Shown here: positions 53,946 to 64,000 of the stretch, piece by piece
How positions within the stretch are numbered: position 1 is the first letter of the stretch
Layout of the letters: the number at the start of each line of letters is the position of its first letter
Assembly: GCA_963989385.1 (NCBI GenBank)
Contig: OZ022510.1
Location: 31,315,448-31,379,447 of the forward strand
Source of the DNA: Ctena decussata
Lineage: Eukaryota; Mollusca; Bivalvia; Lucinida; Lucinidae
Length of the DNA stretch: 64,000 bases
Direction of reading: 5' to 3'
The notes under the pieces: model-generated
Database searches by the model: none
Seen by the model: only the letters and a program-made list of their open reading frames with translations
What the model was told of the DNA's origin: nothing
Translations under genes and position numbers: made by a program

Positions 53946-54005
53946 AGGGGAAGAAGAAGAAGAAGAAAAAAAAACAAGAAAAATACAAGGCGTGACTACT
54001 TCACG

Positions 54006-54588
54006 TACTGTAAAACACAAGTCTTATATTTGGCGGCAGCAAAATTTGACGGGTTTTATAAATGGACCTTTTGGCGGATTCTTATTTTGGCGGATTCGTG
54101 ATTTCTGAAAATAATGATAATAATAATTGTTATATCAACTAATAATAATAAACCGGTGTTTGCTGCCATTATCAAAAGTTCAAATTGATACCAGGTTGTA
54201 CATTGTCATTTTTTCATTTATGCTTATGAATGCAAATTGTTATGCATTTCCTGTTATAAAATGAAATGTTTATAGAGAAAACATTTTGTGTTTTTTTCTG
54301 ATGTATTCAACTCGGCTTGGGTACTAAGTAGTGTGACATGTCAAATAAGCATTTTAACACTCCCTTTTCCCCGACGTGTTTGTTTGAGATCTTCTGGTTT
54401 ATATGATACAATATAATATGGATTAGCTTTGATATTATGGAAGGGCAGAGGGACTCAACTGTAAACTTACTACAGCCCTACCTTTTATGATATAGTTTCA
54501 ATTGGCGGCATTTTAATTTGGCGGTTTTTCTTCTTTTCCGCCAATATCGCAAAATTAAGTGACCGCCAAATATAAGTGTTTTACAGTA
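54006..54588. mobile_element. 583-bp TIR element, TACTGTAAAACAC ends
   Basis: TACTGTAAAACACAAGTCTT ATATTTGGCGG at the left and CCGCCAAATATAAGTGTTTT ACAGTA at the right are inverted. GGCGG/CCGCC words recur just inside both ends (TTTGGCGGATTC; TTGGCGGCATTTTAATTTGG). Non-coding; superfamily not determined and no clear target duplication. Confidence 0.75.
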
Positions 54589-55894
54589 GATGGAAGGCAA
54601 GTTTGGGATCTTATTTTTGAAGCAGACTAGAGTTTTAGTTACCTCTAAAGACATGAGCCTATCCGTAATATTGCAGAACATATACATGCATTGCAGTGGT
54701 AATTTAAGGATGAATGGGTACAAGTATGGTATCCCAAAATTTTTATGAAAGTCATATCTACGAACATCAACAAGATTACTGGAGCTATAATAGTCGGAGG
54801 ATAAGTGATTATCCATCATGCACATTAATTTGTGATAGTTAATCACGCAGTTCAAATGAATTGTAAGATGTCACATGTCTGAAGGATGAAGCGTAATGGA
54901 AAGCCATAACGTTATATTCTTTCTGGTGTGATGGCTGACTATAACAATGACAGTTTGGCAACACCATTTAGTACTTTTCTCTGCTCAGCTCATTGCCAAT
55001 AATGTCAAACCGATTAATATAGGTTATTAGGACCGCGCGTCGTAGAGACGTTGCTTTTGCTTGTAACAAATTGAAACAATAACGTATTTTTTTCTCTTGC
55101 AAATAATACGAGCCAAATACACAAAAATATTTACCTTTATTTAAGACGAAATGACTAAAATACACACTATTTATAGGAGATAACGGGAATCCCCGCAGTG
55201 ACGTCATCGGATGATCACGTGGGTAGATTGGTTGGCAAAAAGATAGCGACAGACAGTGGTCTACTATGGGATTTGCTGAAAATTAACCGATGAAATGCGT
55301 AAAATGTACTTTGGAAGGCTTCGAATAAAAAGCAACCGATGAAACATTTGCGAATATTGTCATAATCGCTTGTCGCGCGAAAAAAAGAGTTATTTAACAT
55401 GTTTAATTACTTAAATTTATTTAAATACTCGGTCTAGACATACATTGATTCGCTCCGGACCCGGACTGTTTCTCTTAGTAACTTAGACTGAAAAAGAAAT
55501 AAGTATTGAACATCAGTATTTTAACCTTTTCGACGATCAAGGAGGTTTGTAAATATAGTAGGGGTAATAGGAAATGAAAGACACAATAAAATAAGGAAAC
55601 AAGTATCTGATGAGAACTAATGCAAAATTAACAAAAAAACAAGAAAAAACTTAAAAAAAAAGATAATCGTCGCAGATTAAATGGAAGTGTGTTTTTGTAA
55701 TATGTCTCTAGTTCAAGCGATCACAACATTCCTGAATATGACTCGCGTGAGCTTTGTAGGTAGACACCCGCAACCGTAATTTTGACACTGGGTAGCGACA
55801 ATGACCTATCTCAAAATTGGGCTGTCTAACTTGAAATTAAAAACAGAATAAATAAAAATTAAAACCGGGAACGTTCAAAGAAAAAACAAATTGT
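54589..55894. other. No confident gene
   Basis: A 125-codon minus-strand frame at 54478-54855 overlaps the TIR element's right end and has no recognised family; I treat it as chance. No other feature was seen. Confidence 0.4.
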
Positions 55895-55945
55895 ACAGGC
55901 CAGGATGCGAACCCGGCGAGCATTCTATCCCTGAGCCACCGATGC
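55895..55945 (-). pseudogene. tRNA-Gly-like relic with internal deletion
   Basis: On the minus strand GCATCGGTGGCTCAGGGATA GAATGCTCGCC is very close to the 5' half of a eukaryotic tRNA-Gly (GCC). It then jumps directly to GGGTTCGCATCCTGGCC, so the anticodon loop, its 3' stem and the variable region are missing. It cannot fold as a tRNA and is a tRNA pseudogene or SINE head. Confidence 0.65.
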
Positions 55946-55984
55946 TCACAACCAAATCGATTTTTAAGTGTATATTACATGTAT

Positions 55985-56110
55985 CTATCTATCTATTTAT
56001 ACTGCAGTTAGTGGACTAGTGGACTAGTACAACTAATGCTGCTATCGGCTATTGACTAAAGACTAAACTCACTGTTTAGAATAGTGAACGGCTATATATA
56101 TATATGTATC
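55985..56110. repeat. Short tandem and palindrome-related words
   Basis: TCTATCTATCTATTTAT, GGACTAGTGGACTAGTACAA CTAA and TATATATATATG occur here. The GACTAGTACAACTAA phrase resembles the centre of the giant palindrome at 61293-61320. Confidence 0.5.
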
Positions 56111-56458
56111 CATTGAAGCGTCCAATGCGACTGTAGATTTCGACGTTGCCAAACCTGATAAAAATTTACATCCTTTGCGTCACATCAAATATAAATCATA
56201 TTGAATCGGGAAAACTGATTTGTATACTACAATGTAAACTTTAAATGATGGGGTATTCGCCCTGAGGTTCTTGAGCCGGATAACATTAAATTTTGACCCC
56301 GTGAAAACATGACCCCACGCGTCAATTCTCAATGTTGAAACTTGACCCAGGTCAATTTTCAACACTGAAAAATGCTCTATGGGTCGATATTCAACATTGA
56401 AAAGTGGCCAGTTGGGTTATTTTTTCAACAGGTTCAAATTTTAATATTACACCAGCAG

Positions 56459-56643
56459 CACACCGGGTAGGAGGCAATCGAAAACGCTCATGCAGTCGAC
56501 AAACGCGGGTCAAAAACCATTAGAAACAGCGTTTTCGATTGCAAATTGTCCCCAATTTGCAATCAAAAACGCTGTTTCTAACGATTTTTGACCCGCGTTA
56601 ACCGATTGTTAAGAGCGTTTTCGATTGCCGCCTACCCGGTGTG
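56459..56643. mobile_element. 185-bp palindromic MITE, CACACCGGGTAGG ends
   Basis: CACACCGGGTAGGAGGCAAT CGAAAACGCT and AGCGTTTTCGATTGCCGCCT ACCCGGTGTG are the outer arms. GTTTTCGATTGCAAATTG and CAATTTGCAATCAAAAAC flank the centre at about 56548. GCGGGTCAAAAA and TTTTTGACCCGCG lie between. Non-coding. Confidence 0.85.
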
Positions 56644-57815
56644 AGCAGTGGCCCAAGATTTAGGTATATGGCTAAATTAAAACGAGGCCTACAGAGACGA
56701 GTGGAAGCCTGGACTTTTTGTAACAATACGAGACGCGTGGAAAGTTTGAACCTCAGTGTGAATTATGTTTAGAACTTGTACTCAACATTTCCCCAATCCT
56801 CAACAATAAGTAAGAAAGGCTAAAGGTCACCTGAAAAAAATATGTAGGTAAAAGAGTACACGTTGATGTTTTTCCGCCATTTTTGGAAAGGGGAACAACA
56901 ACAATGTTTGTGACTTCCTATTTGCTTTCCTGGAAGATAAATTCCATTAAAATGGCGTCTGCGCTTAAAGGAAAGAACTTTTCTACACGTGGAGGGGGGG
57001 AGGGGGGGAAGTTATTCTGTTTAACACTTGACTCTCGTTGAAAAGGGAGGCAAAAAATGAAAATGGCAGAGTTGTTTCCTTTGAAAGTATACCCATTCAC
57101 CTTAGGGTAAAACATTGACTCTTATTTGTTAAACGTAACTTCTATCACTCCAACTTCAAAACGTTCAAGTGTAACGTCACGACATGGCCGAGCCCAAAGC
57201 GATAACTGCTCTCTCTTTTGCTAGAGCTGTTGCCTGGATGACTTCAAAATGTGATAGATAGATTATGCGATGTACGAGTGCTTTCGTTAAGCCGACGTCA
57301 ACATTAACTTTGCACTGCACGGCGGTCCTGAACGTTGAGTGACAGTAAATAATGAAAACCTAAAATATAACTGGCTTGATGCCAATACTTGAATCGGCAT
57401 TTGGTTTGATGGTTTGTTGTTTGTTTTACTGAGTAATAATATTTGAGTTACGTCGAGCCGTCTCACAACGCGATAGTAGAAAGGAAAGATAGGGTTGAGA
57501 CAAAGACGAGGCAGAGAAAATTATAATCCCACAGGACACCCAACCCCTCCGCCCTCCCCAACTCTCCGCGCCGATCTGTTGCAAGCATTTTAGTCTGGAA
57601 GATGTAGTTTGTCCCTATTCGAAAGTCCATCACACCAAACAGTGGCAGTCTGATGAAAGTCATTACTTAGCCAGTTAGGAACCATTTTAAAATGAAAAAC
57701 TTGCTACCCCTGGACAATTTTAAAAGGCAAATGGTCCCTTCATTTAAAAGTTGTCTTCTGCATTACTTAGACAAACCACGTGAATTTTATTTTATTTATC
57801 TAGGGTTGGTCTAGA
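56644..57815. other. No confident gene
   Basis: A G-rich stretch lies at 56993-57008. The 57040-57105 fragment is shared with 49515-49590. A 66-codon minus-strand frame at 57463-57660 has no recognised family. Confidence 0.4.
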
Positions 57816-57995
57816 GTCGCAACTCGCTTTGTTTCCTTGAAACCTGTCAATACAGTCCAAACATATTTGTTATAGAATCTTGTATAGCATTTTTTCCTTT
57901 GGAGGGGGATTCATCTAGCAGTCGCAACTCGCTATGTTTCCTTGAAACTTGTCAATACAGTCCAAACATATTTGTGATAGAAACTTGTATAATAT
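57816..57995 (+). repeat. Direct repeat, about 75 bp, period 104 bp
   Basis: GTCGCAACTCGCTTTGTTTC CTTGAAAC and GTCGCAACTCGCTATGTTTC CTTGAAAC start two nearly identical segments, both continuing TGTCAATACAGTCCAAACAT ATTTGTNATAGAA. Confidence 0.8.
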
Positions 57996-58034
57996 TCACG
58001 AATTGCGCATCTGAGCCTAAATGTTACATCGGAA

Positions 58035-58935
58035 TGAGGTCCTGTTCATACATTCACGTTTCGTTCACACATGGACAGTCCCATTAACACGTAGAGGATC
58101 CGTTGAAAAATGCAAGCCCCGTTCCTATATGGACATCCCGTTCGCATATGTAGTTCCCTTTCGCAGGACAGTACAGCCTTGCAGATGTCGTTCACTTGTG
58201 CAGGCCCCGTTCACATGTAGCGGTCCAATACACATGTGGAGGTCCGTTCACTTGTGGAAGATCCATTTACAGGTGGCGGTCCTGTTCGCAAATGCAGTTC
58301 CTGCTCACATATGGACGACCCGTTCACAAATGAAGGTTCCTTTCTCACATGCGGATCCCGTTAACACGAGGAGGTCCCGTTTACACTTCACAGGCGCAGA
58401 GCCCGTTCAACCATGGATTGTCAGTTCGCCTGTGGCGATCCCTTGCATACTTGGATAATCAGACTGCATGTCCCGTTTTACGTGCTGGATCTTTGAAAAA
58501 TACAGGACCCGCGAAGGTCTCCATCTAGCGTACAGCACCTTTTCACAGGTGGGTGTCCCGTTCATACGTACATATGTACCTATCTCGTTCACACGTCCCG
58601 TCCCGTTTATATGTGGGTATCTCGTCCACACCTGGAGAAGCCATTCTAACCAGCAGAAATGTTCATACATGGAGGCCCTGTCAGACGTAGAATACATGTT
58701 CACTCGTGCAGATCAAGTGTACATCTTCTTGTTTGGTTCACCTATAACGGTTTCGTTCAGTCGTGGTGAATCCTTTCCGACCATGGAGGACCCGGTCACT
58801 GGAGGAGATTCAATTCACATTACCTGTTTTATTTGTTGTTGTTTTCGTTGTTTTCATTGATGAACCGCCCATTTACATGCCAAGGTCTCGTTCACACATG
58901 GAGGACCCGTTCAGGCACGAAAGGCGTTACATGTG
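58035..58935 (+). repeat. Degenerate minisatellite of about 28-30 bp, CCGTTCACA type
   Basis: Words like CCCGTTCACA, CATGTGGAGGTCC and CATATGGACGACCC recur at about 28-30-bp spacing throughout. Units are highly variable. The array forms the outer part of the left arm of the giant palindrome, mirrored at 63365-64000. Confidence 0.7.
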
Positions 58936-59005
58936 GAGATTCTAGAAATCACCTTTACCCTATGCAGAGAGTTTGGTACCCTCAGAATTTGACATGTGTC
59001 CTACC

Positions 59006-59165
59006 GAGCCGTCTAGCGCAGTCGGCAGCCCGTCAGTCTGCAGATCAAGCGGTCGCGAGTTCGATTCCAAAGCCCGGCCCCTGAACAGTCGTGAAGATTG
59101 GTCATGAAATATTTTCTACGCTCATTCTCTCCCTTCCGCTGACTTAAGGGCAGTTGTGAGTTTGT
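59006..59165 (+). repeat. SINE family 1 copy, head plus body (left arm)
   Basis: TAGCGCAGTCGGCAGC is A-box-like and GGTCGCGAGTTCGATTCC B-box-like. Then come CTGAACAGTCGTGAAGATTG, CATGAAATATTTTCTACGCT and CCTTCCGCTGACTTAAGGGC. Mirrored on the minus strand at about 63165-63310. Confidence 0.7.
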
Positions 59166-59319
59166 TTGTTTTGTTGAGCATTTACGGCCAAGTAAACAGC
59201 TAAGGTCATGTCTAGGCGGTCAGTTAACCTACTCAAACTATTCCATGACACTGTTCCATGGTATGGCCCATGTTCCTTCTTTCGAATGTGTTCTCTGCTC
59301 TCGAAGAAGCTCTTTAAGA

Positions 59320-59537
59320 TTTTAATTAGATCTCCTAAACGTTTAACCAGTACTTAGTTCACATACTTTCGCCAGTAAATGACAACTGCCCTTCTTGAAT
59401 CAGCAGAAGGGAATGAATGACCGTAGAAAATATTTCATGATCAGTCTCCACGAGCGTTATGTGGCCTGTCTGGGAATCGATCTCAGGACCCCTTGACCTG
59501 CAGTCTGACGCGCTGCCGACTGCGCTAGCGGGCTGCC
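59320..59537 (-). repeat. SINE family 1 copy, opposite orientation (left arm)
   Basis: On the minus strand: GCCCGCTAGCGCAGTCGGCA, CTGCAGGTCAAGGGGTCCTG, GAGACTGATCATGAAATATT, TTCAAGAAGGGCAGTTGTCA and GCGAAAGTATGTGAACTAAG. It faces the copy at 59006 tail to tail. Mirrored at 62770-62990. Confidence 0.7.
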
Positions 59538-59640
59538 GGCAAGGGTAGTTGTCTGTTACTGGCGGAAGTATGTGCACTCAGTATTGGTAACCAGGTTAAC
59601 CGCTTAGTATGTCTAAGCCTGCCCAGACACAGTGTGACGG
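59538..59640 (+). repeat. SINE family 1 body fragment (left arm)
   Basis: GGTAGTTGTCTGTTACTGGC GGAAGTATGTGCACTCAGTA, then GGTTAACCGCTTAGTATGTC TAAGCCTGCCCAG. Mirrored at about 62600-62690. Confidence 0.65.
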
Positions 59641-60363
59641 CAGATGAACTGACAGGCTTGTGGTCCCTCATCCAGCCTCGTTGAGGCGGTTCGGATGAGG
59701 GGTTTATACGCAGATCTGACAAAAATTGTCACCCATTGCCCACTCGCATCTAGAACTCTGCAACTTATTCTCCTAATGTCGTCATTCTATTCTATTCTGG
59801 AGCTTTCTTCGAAGTGTTTTACATGCAATTATGTTGCATTTGGACCTATACCTCGGATAGTGGTGCTGGTCTTGTAAGTCTACTGAGCGCTTTACACAAA
59901 AGCATTGCTTAGCCGTTCGTATGAGCGTTCTTGTCATAAATTTCGACGTTTCGCTCTTCTTCTATTCCAGATAATAATTCAAACCGAGGCCCCAATCAAT
60001 CGATCGTACTCAGGCACGTTTTGGGGCGGCTAGGTCGGATACCGATCCCAGGAACAACGTGCACACTATCTTTGAATTTGACACAGATGACAGACGGACT
60101 CGGGCACCCAGACGGTTCTATTATGGATTCGTTCCGCGGAGCCGCTGGGAAGGACCCGTTGTTGGAGGCATTTGGGGAAAATGTGTATGCTAGGTCACTA
60201 TCGTAGTATATTTATATAGGCTCTACATTGTTAGGAGCTTACTAGAATTGGCAAAATATCCGATTTGCCCCGCATGCTACGAAATTTTGCAAAACAATGA
60301 GAAAAATTGAAGGCTGTGGAGGTGATGAAAACTAATGAAACCATTCCATTGATAATTTCGTTT

Positions 60364-60375
60364 TCCTTTTTTTTT

Positions 60376-60407
<32 letters not shown>

Positions 60408-60418
60408 GAGAGAGAAGG
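60364..60418. repeat. Poly-T/poly-G/(GA)n tract
   Basis: About 20 T, then about 22 G, then GAGAGAGAGA. It occurs only in the left arm of the palindrome, inside the arm-specific insertion. Confidence 0.9.
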
Positions 60419-60599
60419 AAAATAAAGAGCTGTAACGCGTTAAGATGTTTAAAAATATTTGCTTTCAGCCGGAGCCCATATACAGGTCCGACTCTGATAC
60501 CATTGCACCAGGGTACTATATGTAGTTGTAGGTTTTTTTTTTTTTTTAAATATTTCTTTGTTTACGACAATGACAGCGGGAGGTAATTAGTTGTTTGGT

Positions 60600-60850
60600 C
60601 GTTTAGGTTTTCACGGCCCTTTGAGATAGTATTTCAGTCTATATCGAGCCGTCTCCCAGAGAGTAGGCGAGAAAGGAGAAAGGACAGATGAGAAAAAAAC
60701 GTCCAAACAACCCTTCCCGTATCTACTGCAAGATAGCAAGCACTGCCGGTCCTTGCCCCAAAATAATCCAAATAAGTAGGACGCACCAGTACTGAAAGCT
60801 ACCCATCACCATCGCCCGACCCGACTGTCCAGTCAACCCACTAGAGGTAG
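60600..60850 (-). repeat. ACGGCCCTTTGAGACAG retroposon copy, left arm
   Basis: TTCACGGCCCTTTGAGATAG, TATTTCAGTCTATATCGAGC, CGTCTCCCAGAGAGTAGGCG and CCGTATCTACTGCAAG. A close relative of 43613-43838, mirrored at 61735-61985. Confidence 0.75.
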
Positions 60851-61734
60851 AAAACACTCCAAGGCTTTCTCGCCCTCGGAGGACTTTTCCACTCGAATTT
60901 TCATCCTACTCATGCTTGTTCCACTGGCTTGTTCAGCCATTTTCAACCCAAATGTCAATCACACAAATGAATAACAACAACTCATTTTAGTAAAGATGTA
61001 CAACTATGCGCAACGGTGAAATACACGTGACTGGACACGGTTAAATAAAAAACAAAGCGTGGCGGAGCTAGCTCGTTTTCCTTTTTTGCTTTATTTGAAA
61101 AGAAGGGATTATGATTTATTATTTGATTACTATTCAAGAAAGAAACTGGAAAACTTCGTTCACGAACTTAGAGACCTTATATATGCCACCAAAGGTTTCT
61201 GAAGTCGGGAATTTCGTTTTCGCAAACTTGTCAGACAATCCGCCATCGTTAGTTTTTGGCATAGCGTTTAGTCTTTAGTCTTAGTCGCCTTAGTTGTACT
61301 AGTCCAGTACAACTAAGGCTCGACTAACGACTAAACTAACGATGGCGGATTGTCTGACAAGTTTGCGAAAACGAAATTCCCGACTTCAGAAACCTTTAGT
61401 GGCATTTATAAGGTCTCTAAGTTCGTGAACAAAGTTTTCCAGTTTCTTTCTTGAATAGTAATAAAATAATAAATCACAACCCCTTCTTTTCAAATAAAGC
61501 AAAAAAGGAAAATGAGCTAGATCCGCCACGCTTTGTTATTTATTTAACCGTGTCCAATGACGTGTATTTCACCGTTGTGCATAGTTGTACATCTTTACTA
61601 AAGTGAGTTGTTGTTATTCATTTGTGTGATTGATATTTGGGTTGAAAGTGGTTGAATAAGCCAGTGGAACAAGCATGAGTAGGATGAAAATTCGAGTGGA
61701 AAAGTCCTCCGAGGGCGAGAAAGCCTCGGAGTGT

Positions 61735-61985
61735 TTTCTACCTCTAGTGGGTTAACTGAGCGGTCGGGTCGGGCGATGGTGATGGGTAACTTTCAGTACT
61801 GGTGCGTCCTACTTATTTTGATTATTTTGGGGAAAGGACCGGCAGTGCTTGCTATCTTGCAGTAGATACGGGAAGGGTTGTTTGGACATTTTTCTCTCAT
61901 CTGTCCTTTCTCCTTTCTCGCCTACTCTCTGGGAGACGGCTCGATATAGACTGAAATACTATCTCAAAGGGCCGTTAAAACCTAA
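61735..61985 (+). repeat. ACGGCCCTTTGAGACAG retroposon copy, right arm
   Basis: Plus-strand mirror of 60600-60850: CTTGCAGTAGATACGGGAAG, CTCTGGGAGACGGCTCGATA and TCTCAAAGGGCCGTTAAAAC. Confidence 0.75.
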
Positions 61986-62689
61986 ACGACCAAACAACTA
62001 ATTACCTCCCCCTGTCATTGTCGTAAACAAAGAAACTACATATAGTACCCTGATGCAATGGTATGGGTCCTTCCCAGCGGTTCCGCGGAACGATTCCATA
62101 ATAGAACCGTCTGGGTGCCCGAGTCCGTCTGTCATCTGTGTCAAATTCAAAGAAAGTGTGCACGTTGTTCCTGGGATCGGTATCCGACCTAGCCGCCCCA
62201 AAACGTGCCTGAGCTGAGAACGATCGATTGATTGGGGCCTAGGTTTAAATTATTATATGGAATAGAAGAAGAGCGAAACGTCGAAATATATGACAAGAAC
62301 GCTCATACGAACGGCTAAGCAATGCTTTTGTGTAAAGCGCTCAGTAGACTTACAAGACCAGCACCACTATCCGAGGTATAGGTCCAAATGCAACATAATT
62401 GCATGTAAAACACTTTGAAGAAAGCTTCAGAATAGAATAGAATGACGACATTAGGAGAATAAGTTGCAGAGTTCTAGATGCGAGTGGGCACTGGGTGACA
62501 ATTTTTGTCAGATCTGCGTATAAACCCCTCATCCGAACCGCCTCAACGAGGCTGGATGAGGGACCACAAGCCTGTCAGTTCATCTGCCGTCACACTGTGT
62601 CTGGGCAGGCTTAGACATACTAAGCGGTTAACCTGGTTACCAATACTGAGTGCACATACTTCCGCCAGTAACAGACAACTACCCTTGCC

Positions 62690-62990
62690 GGCGGCCCGCT
62701 AGCGTAGTCGGCATCGCGTCAGACTGCAGGTCATGGGGTCCTTGAATCGATTCCCAGTAACAGACAACTACCCTTGCCGGCGGCCCGCTAGCGCAGTCCG
62801 CATCGCGTCAGACTGCAGGTCAAGGGGTCCTGAGATAGATTCCCAGACAGGCCACATAACGCTCGTGGAGACTGATCATGAAATCTTTTCTACGGTCATT
62901 CTTTCCCTTCTGCTGATTCAAGAAGGGCAGTTGTCAGTTACTGGCGAAAGTATGTGCACTAAGTACTGGTTAAACGTTTAGGAGGTCTAA
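62690..62990 (+). repeat. SINE family 1 copy with duplicated head (right arm)
   Basis: GCGGCCCGCTAGCGTAGTCG and, about 80-90 bases later, GCGGCCCGCTAGCGCAGTCC show a tandem duplication of the tRNA-like head. The left arm has one head. The body follows with TTCAAGAAGGGCAGTTGTCA and GCGAAAGTATGTGCACTAAG. Confidence 0.7.
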
Positions 62991-63164
62991 TTAAAATTTT
63001 AAAGAGCTTCTTCAAGAGCAGAGAACACATTCGAAAGAAGGAACATGGGCCATACCATGGAACAGTATCATGGAACAGTTTGAGTAGGTTAACTGACCGC
63101 CTCGACATGACCTTAGCTGTTTACTGGGCCGTAAATACTCAACAAAACAAACAAACTCACAACT

Positions 63165-63310
63165 GCCCTTAAGTCAGCGGAAGGGAGAGAATGAGCGTAG
63201 AAAATATTTCATGATCAATCTTCACGACTGTTCAGGGGCCGGGCTGGGAACCGAACTCCCGACCGCTTGGTCTACAGACCGACGTGCTGCCGACTGCGCT
63301 AGACGGCTCG
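63165..63310 (-). repeat. SINE family 1 copy (right arm mirror)
   Basis: Reverse complement of 59006-59165: GCTGCCGACTGCGCTAGACG, CGAACTCCCGACCGCTTG and GATCAATCTTCACGACTGTT. Confidence 0.7.
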
Positions 63311-64000
63311 GTAGGACACATGTCAAATTCTGAGGGTACCAAACTCTCTGCATAGGGTAAAGGTGATTTCTAGAATCTCCATGTGTAACGCCTTTCGTGC
63401 CTGAACTGGTCCTTCATGTGTGAACGAGACCTTGGCATGTAAATGGGCGGGTCATCAATGAAAACAACGAAAACATCAACAAAAAAACAACAGGTAATGT
63501 GAATTGAATCTCCTCCAGTGACCGGGTCCTCCATGGTCGGAAAGGATTCACCACGGTTGAACGAAACCGTTATAGGTGAACCAAACAAGAAGATGTAAAC
63601 TTGACCTGCACGTGTGAACATGTATTCTACGTCTGACAGGGCCTCCATGTATGAACATTTCTGCTTGTTAGAATGGCTTCTCCAGGTGTGGACGAGATCC
63701 CCACATATAAATGGGACGGGACGTGTGAACGAGATAGGTACATATGTACGTATGAACAAGACACCCACCTGTGAAAAGGGGCTGCACGCTAGATGGAGAC
63801 CTTCGCGGGTCCTGTATTTTTCAAAGATCCAGCACGTAAAACGGGACATGCAGTCTGATTATCCAAGTATGCAAGGGATCGCCACAGGCGAACGGACAAT
63901 CCTCGGTTGAACGGGCTCTGCGCCTGTGAAGTGTAAACGGGACCTCCACGTGTTAACGGGATCCGCATGTGAGAAAGGAACCTTCATTTGTGAACGGGTC

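Larger units (their letters stand above)
58319..64000. repeat. Giant palindrome (inverted repeat), centre 61303, open at the right edge
   Basis: GACCCGTTCACAAATGAAGG at 58319 is the complement of the last 20 bases of the window. Matching continues inward through SINE-like pieces, the GCGGTTCGGATGAGG hairpin, AAACGTGCCTGA-type text and the ACGGCCCTTTGAGA retroposon to GTTGTACT-AGTCC-AGTACAAC at 61293-61313. The arms are nearly identical with scattered substitutions. The left arm has about 355 extra bases at roughly 60150-60505, and the right arm has a tandem duplication of about 80-90 bp near 62660-62830. The true outer ends are not in view. Confidence 0.9.

Noticed and set aside
58021..58860. 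Frames of 130-145 codons with HTW, FTC and PFxRxxD patterns, and their mirror at 63370-63849
   Set aside because: They arise from the degenerate CCGTTCACA minisatellite; both strands and both palindrome arms give similar open stretches.

Overview
The window is animal nuclear DNA, AT-rich and almost entirely repetitive. It best fits a marine bivalve mollusc, probably a venerid-type clam. This rests on the repeat families: palindromic MITEs ending in TGAGCCGCGACACG, MITEs ending in CCAGCRGGC with TTGATTCAACG or GACGTC cores, satellite arrays bounded by CAAGAGGGCC..., tRNA-derived SINEs and CR1/Jockey-like LINEs. The species assignment is inference from general knowledge; no host-specific gene fixes it.

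Host coding content is small. At the extreme left (minus strand, running off the edge) lies the first coding exon of a class IA PI3-kinase catalytic subunit (p110), covering most of the p85/adaptor-binding domain. The best other candidate is a possible two-exon secreted-protein gene on the plus strand. Its first exon (42330-42575) has a signal peptide, a proline-rich stretch and a GTTAGT donor. A phase-compatible exon (48826-49029) follows a strong polypyrimidine-AG acceptor. This pairing is hypothetical.

Layout: 0.3-9.4 kb holds small hairpins, a MITE inserted in inverted orientation into its own relative (1.9-3.5 kb), SINE heads and a 5'-truncated RTE-like LINE with a perfect 15-bp target duplication. 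9.9-13.3 kb holds two inverted arrays of one 45-bp repeat. 13.4-21.7 kb holds Tc1/mariner-type elements (one about 2.1 kb with a decayed transposase and a second MITE inside it; one 964-bp TA-flanked MITE) and copies of the TGAGCCGCGAC family. 22.5-24.7 kb holds hairpin elements. 25.4-29.0 kb holds one intact 1182-codon LINE ORF (endonuclease plus reverse transcriptase, with a 2A-like N-terminal motif). 30-45 kb is dense in fold-back elements, diverged tandem repeats and a Tc1 transposase relic split by a retroposed repeat. 45.4-46.9 kb is a three-unit repeat of about 500 bp. 50.3-53.9 kb is a roughly 145-bp satellite with a 724-bp higher-order duplication and a Helitron-like hairpin end. 58.3-64.0 kb is a giant palindrome centred at 61303 that continues past the right edge.

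The genes do not form a pathway. The window reads as a gene-poor interval next to a PI3K gene, shaped by successive insertions whose order can often be read from target duplications and interrupted elements. All homology calls are by eye; no search was run.
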